Positions 50,307-60,051 of a stretch of 64,000 nucleotides of DNA are shown here, in pieces. A program made the position numbers and the translations under genes. This DNA comes from CAVSMC01 sp963798655. GTDB taxonomy: Bacteria; Pseudomonadota; Gammaproteobacteria; Burkholderiales; Casimicrobiaceae. Where the stretch lies: assembly GCA_963798655.1 (NCBI GenBank), contig CAWCUH010000003.1:496001-560000 (forward strand), in the 5' to 3' direction. The notes beneath the pieces were generated by a model that was not told where the DNA came from, did no database searches, and saw only the letters and a list, made by a program, of their open reading frames with translations. The number at the start of each line of letters is the position of its first letter. Position 1 is the stretch's first letter.

Positions 50307-51287
50307 ATGCTCGTCTTCATCATCCGCCGCACGCTGCAGAGCGGCGTCGTGCTCGTCGTCATGTCGCTGCTCGTCTTCGTCGGCGTCTACGCCGTCGGCA
50401 ACCCGATCGACATCCTGATCAATCCGCAGGCCGACCAGATCGATCGCGAGCGCGCGATCGCCGCGCTCGGCCTCGACAAGAGCCTGCCCGAGCAGTATTG
50501 GAGCTTTCTCAGCGGCGCGGTGCACGGCGATCTTGGCCGCTCGTTCGTCCATGCGACACCGGCGCTGCAGCTGATCCTCGAGCGGATGCCGGCGACGCTC
50601 GAGCTCGCAAGCGCCGCGATGCTGATCGCGATCGTGCTCGGCATTCCGCTCGGACTGTGGGCGGGACTCAAGCCGAACGGCATCGCGGGGCGCACGATCA
50701 TGGGCGCGTCGATCCTCGGGTTTTCGCTGCCGACATTCTGGGTCGGCCTGATGCTGATCATGGTGTTCTCGGTGATGCTCGGCTGGCTGCCGTCGAACGG
50801 GCGCGGCCCTACGGTGGACCTGTTCGGCGTGATCCCAGTGTCGTTCCTGTCGGTCGAAGGCTGGCGCCATCTGATCATGCCGGCGACCAATCTCGCGCTG
50901 TTCAACGTCGCGCTGCTGATCCGGCTCACGCGCGCCGGCGCGCACGAGGCGCTGCTGCAGGACTACGTGAAGTTCGCGCGCGCGAAGGGACTGTCGAACG
51001 CGCGCGTGATCGGCGTGCACGTGCTGCGCAACATCCTCATACCGATCGTCACCGTCATCGGGCTGCAGTTCGGCGCGCTGATCGCGTTCGCGATCGTTAC
51101 CGAAAGCGTGTTCGCGTGGCCCGGGATGGGCAAGCTGCTGATCGACTCGATCGGCGTGCTCGACCGGCCGGTGATCGTCGCGTACCTGATGATCATCGTG
51201 ACGTTCTTCATCGTGATCAACCTCGCCGTCGACATCCTGTACTCGGCGCTCGATCCGCGCGTGCGGCTCGCCGACGCCAAGGGCTGA
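50307..51287 (+). CDS. dppB: Peptide-type ABC permease, DppB-like
   Basis: This 326-aa permease has first helix FIIRRTLQSGVVLVVMSLLV, six membrane segments and the cytoplasmic EAA loop EALLQDYVKFARAKGLSNARV. The C-terminal TESVFAWPGMGKLLIDSI is typical of DppB. The start is ATG at 50307 after the hairpin region. dppC begins 22 bp downstream. Confidence 0.91.
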   Translation: MLVFIIRRTLQSGVVLVVMSLLVFVGVYAVGNPIDILINPQADQIDRERAIAALGLDKSLPEQYWSFLSGAVHGDLGRSFVHATPALQLILERMPATLELASAAMLIAIVLGIPLGLWAGLKPNGIAGRTIMGASILGFSLPTFWVGLMLIMVFSVMLGWLPSNGRGPTVDLFGVIPVSFLSVEGWRHLIMPATNLALFNVALLIRLTRAGAHEALLQDYVKFARAKGLSNARVIGVHVLRNILIPIVTVIGLQFGALIAFAIVTESVFAWPGMGKLLIDSIGVLDRPVIVAYLMIIVTFFIVINLAVDILYSALDPRVRLADAKG

Positions 51288-51309
51288 CCGTGAGCGGAGC
51301 CTGCGCACG

Positions 51310-52239
51310 ATGAGCACGCCCTCCGCCCGCCTCGACGCGCCGCGGCCGGCGAGCGGGTCGCGTGCCGTCGAGACGCCGTTCGCGCGCGTCTACCGCGACT
51401 TCTGCGCGAACCCGGTTGCCGTCGTCGGGCTCGCGGTGCTCGTCGTGATCGTCGTCGTCGCAATCCTCGCGCCGTTCATCTCGCCCCAGAATCCGTACGA
51501 CCTCGCGCAGCTCGACGTGATGGACAGCCGGCTGCCGCCGGGGTCGAAGTCGCTCACCGGTGGCACGTTCTGGCTCGGCACCGACGACCAGGGCCGCGAC
51601 ATGCTGTCGGCGATCTTCTACGGACTGCGCATCAGCCTGAGCGTCGGCGTCATCTCGACGGCCGTCGCGCTCGCGATCGGCCTCGCGGCGGGCCTGATCG
51701 CCGCGTACGCCGGCGGCCGTAGCGAGTCGCTGGTCATGCGTGTCGTCGACATCCAGCTGTCGTTCCCGGCGATCCTGATCGCGCTGATCCTGATCGCGGT
51801 GCTCGGCCAGGGCACGAGCAAGGTGATCATCGCGCTGATCACCGTGCAGTGGGCGTACTACGCGCGCACCGTGCGCAGCGCCGCGCTCGTCGAGAAGCGC
51901 AAGGAATATGTCGAGGCCGCGCACTGTCTTGCGCTGCCGCCCTGGCGCATCGTGTTCAGGCATCTGCTGCCGAACTGCCTGCCGCCGATGATCGTCGTCG
52001 CCACCGTGCAGGTCGCCGCGGCGATCACGCTCGAGGCGACGCTGTCGTTCCTCGGGCTCGGCCTGCCGATCACCGAGCCTTCGCTGGGACTGCTGATCGC
52101 GAACGGCTATCAGTACCTGCTGTCGGGGAAATACTGGATCAGCTTCTTTCCGGGCATCGCGCTGCTGACGACGATCGTCAGCATCAATCTCGTTGCCGAC
52201 CAGCTGCGCGACGTGCTGAATCCGAGGCTGCAGAAATGA
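51310..52239 (+). CDS. dppC: Peptide-type ABC permease, DppC-like
   Basis: This 309-aa permease has a cytoplasmic N-terminus, first helix VVGLAVLVVIVVVAILAPF, the DppC motif FWLGTDDQGRDMLSAIFYG and the EAA loop KRKEYVEAAHCLALPPWRIV. ATLSFLGLGLP lies near the C-terminus. It forms the heterodimeric channel with DppB. A palindromic repeat separates it from dppD. Confidence 0.91.
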   Translation: MSTPSARLDAPRPASGSRAVETPFARVYRDFCANPVAVVGLAVLVVIVVVAILAPFISPQNPYDLAQLDVMDSRLPPGSKSLTGGTFWLGTDDQGRDMLSAIFYGLRISLSVGVISTAVALAIGLAAGLIAAYAGGRSESLVMRVVDIQLSFPAILIALILIAVLGQGTSKVIIALITVQWAYYARTVRSAALVEKRKEYVEAAHCLALPPWRIVFRHLLPNCLPPMIVVATVQVAAAITLEATLSFLGLGLPITEPSLGLLIANGYQYLLSGKYWISFFPGIALLTTIVSINLVADQLRDVLNPRLQK

Positions 52240-52265
52240 ACGCGCGTCTTCCCGGCAACGCGTCC

Positions 52266-52366
52266 GTCATTCCCGCGAAAGCTTGGCCTCGAGCGATTGA
52301 ATCGGGGGCGGGAATCGAGCGTCTTTGCGACGAACGGCACTGGGTCCCCGCCTTCGCGGGGACGAC
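52266..52366 (+). repeat. Palindromic intergenic repeat, copy 2 (dppC-dppD gap)
   Basis: The unit begins GTCATTCCCGCGAAAGC and ends TCCCCGCCTTCGCGGGGACGAC. Like copy 3 it carries a middle segment GCTTGGCCTCGAGCGATTGA followed by ATCGGGG that copy 1 lacks. The terminal arms are each palindromic. It begins 26 bp after the dppC stop and ends 6 bp before dppD. Confidence 0.75.
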
Positions 52367-52372
52367 AAGCCG

Positions 52373-53374
52373 ATGAGCACGACGCCGCTGCTCGAGGTGA
52401 GCGGCCTGCGCACGCATTTCTTCACGCGCGCCGGCGTCGTGAAGGCGGTCGACGACGTCTCGCTCAGCGTCGCCAAGGGCGAAGTCGTCGGGCTCGTCGG
52501 CGAGTCGGGCTCGGGCAAGTCGATGACCGGCTATTCGATCATGGGGCTCGTCGATCCGCCGGGCCGCGTCGTCGGCGGAACGATCACGCTCGCCGGCCGC
52601 GAGCTGACGACGCTGTCACCCGAGCAGATGAGGGCGCTGCGCGGCAACCGGATCGCGATGATCTTCCAGGATCCGATGATGACGCTGAACCCGGTGCTGC
52701 GCATCGACGTGCAGATGGTCGAGGCGATTGCCGCGCACCGCAAGGTTTCGCGCAACGCGGCGCTCGCCAAAGCACGCGAGGCGCTGGTTCGCGTCGGCAT
52801 CCCATCGCCGGACGAGCGGCTCAAGTCGTTTCCGCACCAGTTTTCGGGCGGCATGCGGCAGCGCGTGGCGATCGCGATCGCGCTGCTGAACCATCCCGAC
52901 CTCATCATCGCCGACGAGCCTACCACCGCGCTCGACGTGACGATCCAGGGACAGATCCTCTACGAGATGCAGAAGCTCACGCGCGAGACCGGCGCGGCGA
53001 TGATCTGGATCACGCATGACCTGTCGGTGGTCGCGGGGCTCGCCGACCGCGTCTGCGTGATGTACGCGGGCCGCATCGTCGAGCAGGGGACGACCTACGA
53101 CGTGCTGACGCGGCCGGCGCATCCGTACACGCAGGGCCTGCTCGATTCGGTGCCGTCGCGCAGCGCGCGCGGTACGCGATTGAAGCAGATCCCCGGCATG
53201 ACGCCGTCGCTGATCGACGTGCCGACCGGCTGCGCGTTTCGCGATCGCTGCTCGCGCGCGAGCGCAGCATGCGCGCAGGCGCCGGCGATGCGCACGATCG
53301 GCGCGCTCGCGCAGGGACGCGCCGTTCGCTGCCATCATCCGCTGACCGCGCTCGCCGAAGCGCTCGGCGCATAG
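52373..53374 (+). CDS. dppD: Peptide-type ABC ATPase, DppD-like
   Basis: This 333-aa ATPase has Walker A GESGSGKSM, signature FSGGMRQRVAIAIALL and Walker B LIIADEPTTALDVT. The C-terminal oligopeptide-ATPase extension has cysteines in CAFRDRCSRASAAC. ATG 52373 (MSTTPLLEVSGL) is chosen; codons upstream in frame belong to the intergenic repeat. dppF follows 14 bp downstream. Confidence 0.91.
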   Translation: MSTTPLLEVSGLRTHFFTRAGVVKAVDDVSLSVAKGEVVGLVGESGSGKSMTGYSIMGLVDPPGRVVGGTITLAGRELTTLSPEQMRALRGNRIAMIFQDPMMTLNPVLRIDVQMVEAIAAHRKVSRNAALAKAREALVRVGIPSPDERLKSFPHQFSGGMRQRVAIAIALLNHPDLIIADEPTTALDVTIQGQILYEMQKLTRETGAAMIWITHDLSVVAGLADRVCVMYAGRIVEQGTTYDVLTRPAHPYTQGLLDSVPSRSARGTRLKQIPGMTPSLIDVPTGCAFRDRCSRASAACAQAPAMRTIGALAQGRAVRCHHPLTALAEALGA

Positions 53375-53388
53375 CCGCGAACCGCGCG

Positions 53389-54444
<1,056 letters not shown>

Positions 54445-54448
54445 CCAC

Positions 54449-54478
54449 TTGACCGCTCGCCCGCGGCGCTGCCAAACT
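54449..54478 (+). promoter_or_regulatory. Candidate promoter of the tct operon
   Basis: TTGACC (54449-54454) with an 18-bp spacer to CAAACT (54473-54478), starting 4 bp after the dppF stop. The -35 is good but the -10 matches only three of six consensus bases, so the call is tentative. Confidence 0.35.
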
Positions 54479-54547
54479 CGCTTCCCTCCGCCGCGCGCAC
54501 GCAGCTTCGCGGCGCGCAAGCTCACCGCACCACTCCAGGAGGAATTC

Positions 54548-55519
54548 ATGAACCGTTTCGCCAAGGCCCTCGTTCGAGCGTCAGCAACCGCGGCGCTCGT
54601 GTTCGCCGCCGCCGCGCAGGCCGCCTATCCCGAGCGACCGATCACGCTGATCGTGCCGTGGGGTGCCGGCGGCGGCACCGACGCCACCGCGCGCATCATC
54701 GGAACGCTGCTCGAGAAGGAAGTCGGCCAGCCGGTCAACGTCGTCAATCGCACCGGCGGCAGCGGCGTCGTCGGCCATGCGGCGATCGCCGGCGCCGCGC
54801 CCGACGGCTACACGATCGGCATCATCACGGTCGAGATCGGAATGCTGCACTGGCAAGGGCTGACAGATCTCAACGGCACGTCGTACACGCCGATCGCGCT
54901 GGTGAATGCCGACCCGGCGGGCATCGAGGTCGCTGCCGATGCGCCGTACAAGACGGTCAACGACCTGGTCGCCGCGATCAAGGCGAGCCCCGGCAAGTTC
55001 AAGGCGTCGGGGACGGGCCAGGGCGGCATCTGGCATCTCGCAATCGCCGGCATGCTGAAGGACCTCAAGGTCGATCCGGCGAGCGTTGCGTGGGTGCCGT
55101 CGAACGGCGCGGCCCCCGGGCTGCAGGACCTCGTCGCCGGCGGCGTGCAGATCTGCCCGGTATCGCTGCCCGAGGCGCGCTCGCTGATCGATGCCGGCAA
55201 GGTGAAGACGCTCGCCGTGATGGCCGACAAGCGCGCGGGGCTCTATCCGAACGTTCCGACGCTGAAGGAAGCGACCGGCAGCGATTGGCAGATGGCCGCA
55301 TGGCGCGGCATCGCGGCGCCGAAGAACATTCCGGCCGAAGCGCGCGACAAGCTCGTCGCCGTGCTGAAGAAGATCGCCGCGAGCAAGGACTACACCGACT
55401 TCATGGCGAAGCAGGGCTACGGGGTGATCTACGCCGAGCCGGACGCGTTCGCGAAGTTCATGGCGAAATCGGACGCCGACCTCGGCGCGACGATGAAGGC
55501 GGTCGGCATCGTCAAATGA
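54548..55519 (+). CDS. tctC: Bug/TctC-type tripartite tricarboxylate solute-binding protein
   Basis: This 323-aa periplasmic protein has signal peptide ending AAAAQAAYPERPITLIVPWG. The Bug signature YPERPITLIVPWGAGGGTD, the first ligand loop GGSGVVGHAAIAGAAPDGYT and VYA-like C-terminal elements are present. Bug proteins bind small carboxylates (tricarboxylates, aromatic acids and others). An AGGAGGAATTC ribosome-binding site immediately precedes ATG 54548. It is the first gene of tctCBA. Confidence 0.9.
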   Translation: MNRFAKALVRASATAALVFAAAAQAAYPERPITLIVPWGAGGGTDATARIIGTLLEKEVGQPVNVVNRTGGSGVVGHAAIAGAAPDGYTIGIITVEIGMLHWQGLTDLNGTSYTPIALVNADPAGIEVAADAPYKTVNDLVAAIKASPGKFKASGTGQGGIWHLAIAGMLKDLKVDPASVAWVPSNGAAPGLQDLVAGGVQICPVSLPEARSLIDAGKVKTLAVMADKRAGLYPNVPTLKEATGSDWQMAAWRGIAAPKNIPAEARDKLVAVLKKIAASKDYTDFMAKQGYGVIYAEPDAFAKFMAKSDADLGATMKAVGIVK

Positions 55520-55572
55520 CGCGGGGGTCCAAGCGCGCGAGGCGAAGCCGAAGCGCGATTGGAGAGAGCCGC

Positions 55573-55672
55573 GTCATCCCCGCGCAGGCTTGCCCTCGAA
55601 TGTTTGAATCGGGGCAGGGGATCCAGTGTGTGTCGACGTACGACACTGGGTTCCCGCGTCCGCGGGAACGAC
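55573..55672 (+). repeat. Palindromic intergenic repeat, copy 3 (tctC-tctB gap)
   Basis: The unit begins GTCATCCCCGCGCAGG and ends TTCCCGCGTCCGCGGGAACGAC. It carries the middle segment GCTTGCCCTCGAATGTTTGA with ATCGGGGC, close to copy 2, and a near-palindromic GTGTGTCGACGTACGACAC centre. It lies in the same orientation as the other two copies, 53 bp after tctC and 13 bp before tctB. Confidence 0.75.
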
Positions 55673-55685
55673 GGTCAAGCGTCCA

Positions 55686-56165
55686 ATGAAGCTCAACGAC
55701 GCCGTGTGGGGCGCGTTCGCCGTGCTGCTCGGCGCAGCGATCCTGCTGCACATACGCGCGTTCCCGACGATCCCCGGGCAGCAATACGGGCCGGCGCTCT
55801 TTCCCGGCGTCGTCGCCGTCGGGCTGCTGGTCTGCGGCGCGCTGCTGGTGGTCAAGGGTGTGCGGGCGCGAGCGGGCGAAGCGGTGCCGTGGGTGTCGCT
55901 CGATGCGTGGACGCGCGCGCCACGCCAGCTCGTCGCGTTCGGTGTCGTGATCGCCGCCAACGTGCTGTACATCGCCGTGGTGAACAGCCTCGGGTTCCTG
56001 ATCACGAGCGTGCTCTACCTTTCGACGCTCTTCGCCGTGTTCCGCGTCCGCGCGCGCTGGGTCGTGCCGCTCGCGATCGTCGTCACGCTGATCATCCACT
56101 ACGCGTTCTACAAGCTGCTGCGCGTGCCCCTGCCGTGGGGCGTGCTCGAACGGTTCGCCTGGTGA
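55686..56165 (+). CDS. tctB: TctB family small membrane subunit
   Basis: This 159-aa protein has four hydrophobic helices (about 6-24, 38-58, 80-100, 115-150). It opens MKLNDAVWGAFAVLLGAAIL and has the family motif FPTIPGQQYGPALFPGVVA. With TctA it forms the secondary transporter that takes substrate from TctC. ATG 55686 is chosen; upstream codons in frame are repeat sequence. tctA follows 21 bp later. Confidence 0.87.
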   Translation: MKLNDAVWGAFAVLLGAAILLHIRAFPTIPGQQYGPALFPGVVAVGLLVCGALLVVKGVRARAGEAVPWVSLDAWTRAPRQLVAFGVVIAANVLYIAVVNSLGFLITSVLYLSTLFAVFRVRARWVVPLAIVVTLIIHYAFYKLLRVPLPWGVLERFAW

Positions 56166-56186
56166 CGAGCGCGCACGAGTGACGCG

Positions 56187-57677
56187 ATGAGCGACGCGTG
56201 GCTGCAGGCGTTCGGCCTCGTCTTCCACCCGCTGAACCTCGTGGTGATGCTCGGTGCGGCCGCCTTCGGGTTGTTCGTGGGCGCGGTGCCCGGTCTCACG
56301 GCGACGATGGCGACCGCGCTGCTGGTGCCGGTCACGTTCTTCATGGCGCCGATCCCCGCCGTCGCTGCGATCGTCACCGCGACGGCGATGGCGATCTTCG
56401 CCGGCGACGTTCCGGGCTGCCTGATGCGCATGCCCGGCACGCCGGCATCGGCCGCGTACACCGACGAGGCGTACGCGATGACGCGCAAGGGGCAGGCGGA
56501 GCTGGCGCTCGGCGCGGGCCTCGTGTTCTCCGCGTTCGGCGGTCTGTTCGGCACCGTCGTGCTGATTCTCGCTGCGCCAACGCTCGCCGAGTTCGCGCTG
56601 AAGTTCAGCTCTTTCGAGTACTTCTGGCTCGTGCTGCTCGGGCTCACCTGCGCGGTCTTCATGACGTCGGACCGGCCGCTCAAGGGCTTCGTGTCGCTGC
56701 TGCTCGGCCTCCTGGTGGCGTCGATCGGTCTCAACAATCCGGCGGCGATTCCCCGCTTCACGTTCGGCAGCACCGAACTGCTCGGCGGCGTCGGGCTGAT
56801 CCCGATGATGATCGGCATGTTCGCGATCTCGGAAGTGATCCGCTACGCGGTCGACATGAACCCGCAGCTGCACGTCGAGGGAAAGAGCGTCGGCAACGTG
56901 TTCAGGGGCGTCTGGGGGCTCGCGAAGAAATACCCGTTGCAGCACCTGCGCGGCAGCGTGCTCGGCACGCTCGTCGGCGCGCTGCCCGGCGCCGGCGGCG
57001 ACATCGCGGCATGGATGGCGTACGGCATCAGCCGCAAGTGGTCGAAGGAGCCGCAAAAGTACGGCACCGGCCATGTCGAGGGGATTGTCGAGGCGAGCTC
57101 GGCGAACAACGCGGCGCTCGCCGGCGCCTGGATTCCGGCGCTCGTGTTCGGCATCCCCGGCGACTCGATCACCGCGATCGTCATCGGCGTGCTCTACATG
57201 AAGAGCCTGAATCCGGGACCCACGCTGTTCATCAACAATCCGCAGAACATCTATGCCGTCTACCTGCTGTTCATCCTGGCGAACCTGATACTGATTCCGT
57301 TCGGCTTCGTGTGCATCAAGGCGGCGAAGAACATCCTGCACGTGCCGCGCGGCATCCTGATGCCGATCATCATGCTGTTCTGCGTCGTCGGCGCGTTCGC
57401 GATCAACAACACGTGGTTCGACGTCGGCGTCATGCTGATCGCAGGCTTCGCGGCGTTCATTCTCGAGAACAACGCGTTTCCGATCGCGCCGGCGATTCTC
57501 GGCGTCGTGCTCGGCGGCATGCTCGAGCAGAATTTCGTCACGTCGATGATCAAGTCGGAAGGCGATCTGCTCGCCTTCTTCGAGCGGCCTGTCGCGGCGA
57601 CGCTCGGCGTTCTGACGCTGCTCGTCTGGTTCCTGCCGGTGCTGATGCGCCGGCTGCGCAGACTCGCCGCCGCCTGA
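56187..57677 (+). CDS. tctA: TctA family large membrane subunit
   Basis: This 496-aa transporter has about 12 helices. The two TctA signature loops are GAVPGLTATMATALLVP (about 32-48) and GALPGAGGDIAAWMAYG (about 264-280), with HVEGIVEASSANNAALAGAW and FGIPGDSITAIVIGVLYMK. It is the channel-forming member of the tripartite tricarboxylate transporter. Length matches the family (about 500). Confidence 0.91.
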   Translation: MSDAWLQAFGLVFHPLNLVVMLGAAAFGLFVGAVPGLTATMATALLVPVTFFMAPIPAVAAIVTATAMAIFAGDVPGCLMRMPGTPASAAYTDEAYAMTRKGQAELALGAGLVFSAFGGLFGTVVLILAAPTLAEFALKFSSFEYFWLVLLGLTCAVFMTSDRPLKGFVSLLLGLLVASIGLNNPAAIPRFTFGSTELLGGVGLIPMMIGMFAISEVIRYAVDMNPQLHVEGKSVGNVFRGVWGLAKKYPLQHLRGSVLGTLVGALPGAGGDIAAWMAYGISRKWSKEPQKYGTGHVEGIVEASSANNAALAGAWIPALVFGIPGDSITAIVIGVLYMKSLNPGPTLFINNPQNIYAVYLLFILANLILIPFGFVCIKAAKNILHVPRGILMPIIMLFCVVGAFAINNTWFDVGVMLIAGFAAFILENNAFPIAPAILGVVLGGMLEQNFVTSMIKSEGDLLAFFERPVAATLGVLTLLVWFLPVLMRRLRRLAAA

Positions 57678-57695
57678 GCAGGCCGAGGCGTCGCG

Positions 57696-57725
57696 TTGCC
57701 GCGCCAGCGAGCGGCACGGTATAAT
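57696..57725 (+). promoter_or_regulatory. Promoter of tpiA
   Basis: TTGCCG (57696-57701), an 18-bp spacer and a perfect TATAAT (57720-57725) in the context GGTATAATCCCGG. The tpiA ATG is 53 bp downstream. This is the strongest sigma70-type promoter seen in the window. Confidence 0.75.
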
Positions 57726-57778
57726 CCCGGAGTTTTGCGCAAGCAGCGTCCGCGAGGCGCGTTTTCCGGGGTCGATCC

Positions 57779-58513
57779 ATGCGCGGCAAGCTCGTCGTCG
57801 GCAACTGGAAGATGAACGGCGCGCTCAAAGCGAATGCGCAGCTCTTTTCGGCGCTGATCGCCGGCTCGCGCGCCGTGCCGGATCGCAAGCTCGCCGTGTG
57901 CGTCCCGTATCCGTACCTCGTGCAGGCGCAGGCGGCGCTGTCGTCGACGCCGATCGCGTGGGGCGCGCAGAACGTGAGCGAGCATGCGGCGGGTGCGTAC
58001 ACCGGCGAGGTGTCGGCGTCGATGCTCGCCGAGTTCGGCTGCGCTTATGCGATCGTCGGGCACTCGGAGCGCCGGCAGTACTTCGGCGACGCCGATGCCG
58101 TCGTCGGCGCAAAGGCGAAAGCCGCGCTCGCCTCGGGCATCACGCCGATCGCTTGCGTCGGCGAGACGCTCGCCGAGCGCGACGCCGGCGCCACCGAGCG
58201 GGTCGTGATACGCCAGTTGGACGCGGTGCTCGCCGCGGTGCGCGGCGAAGCGGCGAACATCGTCGTCGCGTACGAGCCGGTGTGGGCGATCGGCACCGGG
58301 CGCACGGCGACGCCCGAGCAGGCGCAGCAGGTACATGCCCGGCTGCGGGATCGGCTGCGCGAGGCCGGGGCGGACGGAATCGCGCTGCTCTATGGCGGCA
58401 GCGTGAAGGCGGACAACGCGAAATCGCTGTTCGCGATGCCCGACATCGACGGCGGCCTGATCGGCGGCGCGTCGCTGAAGGCCGACGAGTTTCTCGCGAT
58501 CGGCGCGGCGTAG
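57779..58513 (+). CDS. tpiA: Triosephosphate isomerase
   Basis: This 244-aa TIM-barrel enzyme interconverts dihydroxyacetone phosphate and glyceraldehyde 3-phosphate. It carries the N-terminal GNWKMNG (catalytic Lys), AIVGHSERRQYFGD (catalytic His), VAYEPVWAIGTGRTATPEQ (catalytic Glu and flexible loop) and the phosphate-binding LYGGSVK and GGLIGGASL. Length is normal. It is followed 28 bp later by secG, the usual betaproteobacterial order leading into nuo. Confidence 0.97.
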   Translation: MRGKLVVGNWKMNGALKANAQLFSALIAGSRAVPDRKLAVCVPYPYLVQAQAALSSTPIAWGAQNVSEHAAGAYTGEVSASMLAEFGCAYAIVGHSERRQYFGDADAVVGAKAKAALASGITPIACVGETLAERDAGATERVVIRQLDAVLAAVRGEAANIVVAYEPVWAIGTGRTATPEQAQQVHARLRDRLREAGADGIALLYGGSVKADNAKSLFAMPDIDGGLIGGASLKADEFLAIGAA

Positions 58514-58541
58514 GGCCGCGCGGCGCGTGTTGGAGTCGAGG

Positions 58542-58973
58542 ATGAACTGGATCGAACCGGTGGTGCTGGTGCTTCATGTGCTGATCGCGATTGCGATCTG
58601 CGGCTTCGTGCTGCTCCAGCACGGCAAGGGCGCCGACATGGGCGCGGCGTTCGGCAGCGGCTCGTCGGGCAGCCTGTTCGGCGCGGTGGGCTCGGCGAAC
58701 TTCCTGTCGCGTACCACGGCGGTCCTCGCCGCCGTGTTCTTCGCCTCGAGCCTGGGCCTCACGTGGTTCGCCACGTCGCGCGCGACGTCGTCGCGCGGCG
58801 CCGTCCCGCAGGGCGTGATGGAGCGCATGCCGGCGCCGAAGAGCGACGTGCCGGGAACGCCCGTGCCCGGCACGCCGGCACCGGGCCAGTCCGCCGCGCC
58901 GCAGGCTCCGGCGCCCGCGAGTGGAACGCCGGCCGAGCCGGCCGGATCGAAGAGCGGTGAAGTTCCGAAGTGA
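58542..58973 (+). CDS. secG: Preprotein translocase subunit SecG
   Basis: This 143-aa inner-membrane protein of the SecYEG channel has two helices (about 6-26 and 50-70). Between them is the conserved cytoplasmic loop LLQHGKGADMGAAFGSGSSGSLFG. The C-terminal half is a Pro/Ala-rich tail (PGTPVPGTPAPGQSAAPQ), longer than in Escherichia coli SecG (110 aa). ATG 58542 (MNWIEP) is preferred over GTG 58527. Confidence 0.93.
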   Translation: MNWIEPVVLVLHVLIAIAICGFVLLQHGKGADMGAAFGSGSSGSLFGAVGSANFLSRTTAVLAAVFFASSLGLTWFATSRATSSRGAVPQGVMERMPAPKSDVPGTPVPGTPAPGQSAAPQAPAPASGTPAEPAGSKSGEVPK

Positions 58974-58977
58974 CGAT

Positions 58978-59062
58978 GCCGACGTGGTGAAATTGGTAGA
59001 CACGCTGTCTTGAGGGGGCAGTGGGGCAACCCGTGGGAGTTCGAGTCTCCCCGTCGGCACCA
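58978..59062 (+). tRNA. tRNA-Leu (anticodon GAG)
   Basis: This 85-nt tRNA has acceptor arms GCCGACG and CGTCGGC, a D-arm GTG...CAC with AATTGGTAGA, and anticodon stem CTGTC/GGCAG around the loop TTGAGGG, giving anticodon GAG. A long class II variable arm follows (TGGGGCAACCCGT), then T-arm GGGAG-TTCGAGT-CTCCC, discriminator A and an encoded CCA. The long variable arm and anticodon identify leucine. It lies 4 bp after secG and 133 bp before nuoA. Confidence 0.95.
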
Positions 59063-59195
59063 TGAGCAGCGCGCGGCGCGTCGAAAAGCTCGCGCCGCTG
59101 TCGAAGCAGCACCGGACGACCGTTTTGGCACGACGCGCCGCGGCGCGGGTCCGACGACGCAGGCGGTGAGGCGCGCGTAGCGCTCGCCGGCTTCC

Positions 59196-59552
59196 ATGCT
59201 CGAACTATACTTTCCGATCCTTCTCTTCATCGTCGTCGGCCTCGGTCTCGGGGGCGCTCTGCTCACGCTCGGCTCGATCGTGTCGCCGAACAAGCCCGAC
59301 CCCGAGAAGCTGTCGCCGTACGAATGCGGCTTCGAGGCATTCGAGGACGCGCGAATGAAGTTCGACGTCCGCTATTACCTCGTAGCGATCCTGTTCATCC
59401 TGTTCGACCTCGAGATCGCCTTCCTCTTCCCGTGGGCGGTCGTGCTGCCCGAGATCGGCCTCGCCGGCTTCGTCGCGATGCTCGTGTTCCTTGCAATCCT
59501 CGTCGTCGGCTTCATCTACGAATGGAAGAAGGGCGCACTGGAGTGGGAATGA
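59196..59552 (+). CDS. nuoA: NADH-quinone oxidoreductase subunit A
   Basis: This 118-aa membrane subunit of respiratory complex I has three helices (about 5-27, 62-82, 88-108). The conserved first-loop region SPYECGFEAFEDARMKFDVR contains the NuoA cysteine implicated in the quinone-site loop. It is the first gene of the nuo operon. No Shine-Dalgarno is evident before ATG 59196. nuoB follows after 22 bp. Confidence 0.96.
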   Translation: MLELYFPILLFIVVGLGLGGALLTLGSIVSPNKPDPEKLSPYECGFEAFEDARMKFDVRYYLVAILFILFDLEIAFLFPWAVVLPEIGLAGFVAMLVFLAILVVGFIYEWKKGALEWE

Positions 59553-59574
59553 CAGCCACTTTCGGGCAATAGCA

Positions 59575-60051
59575 ATGGCGATCGAAGGCGTACTGGAGAA
59601 GGGTTTCGTCACGACGACGCTCGACAGCGTCATCAACTGGGCGCGCAACGGCTCGATGTGGCCGATGACGTTCGGTCTTGCCTGCTGCGCCGTCGAGATG
59701 ATGCATGCCGGCGCCGCGCGCTACGACCTCGACCGCTTCGGCGTCGTGTTCCGGCCGAGCCCGCGCCAGTCCGACGTGATGATCGTCGCCGGCACGCTGT
59801 GCAACAAGATGGCGCCGGCGCTGCGCAAGGTGTACGACCAGATGGCCGAGCCGCGCTGGGTGATCTCGATGGGCTCGTGCGCGAACGGCGGCGGCTACTA
59901 CCACTACTCGTATTCGGTCGTGCGCGGCTGCGACCGCATCGTGCCGGTCGACATCTACGTCCCCGGCTGTCCGCCGACCGCGGAAGCGCTGCTCTACGGG
60001 ATCCTGCAACTGCAGAACAAGATCTGGCGCACCAACACGATCGCGCGCTGA
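59575..60051 (+). CDS. nuoB: NADH-quinone oxidoreductase subunit B
   Basis: This 158-aa peripheral-arm subunit holds the terminal [4Fe-4S] cluster N2 that reduces quinone. Cluster ligands are in FGLACCAVEMM, SMGSCANGGGYY and YVPGCPPTAEAL. ATG 59575 (MAIEGVLEKGF) is the conserved start. The TGA overlaps the nuoC ATG by one base. Confidence 0.97.
   Translation: MAIEGVLEKGFVTTTLDSVINWARNGSMWPMTFGLACCAVEMMHAGAARYDLDRFGVVFRPSPRQSDVMIVAGTLCNKMAPALRKVYDQMAEPRWVISMGSCANGGGYYHYSYSVVRGCDRIVPVDIYVPGCPPTAEALLYGILQLQNKIWRTNTIAR

Noticed and set aside
59063..59195. A promoter or terminator between tRNA-Leu and nuoA
   Set aside because: The 133-bp gap is GC-rich with partial dyads (GCGCGCCGCGGCGCG-like), but no hexamer pair or U-tailed hairpin was convincing enough to list.
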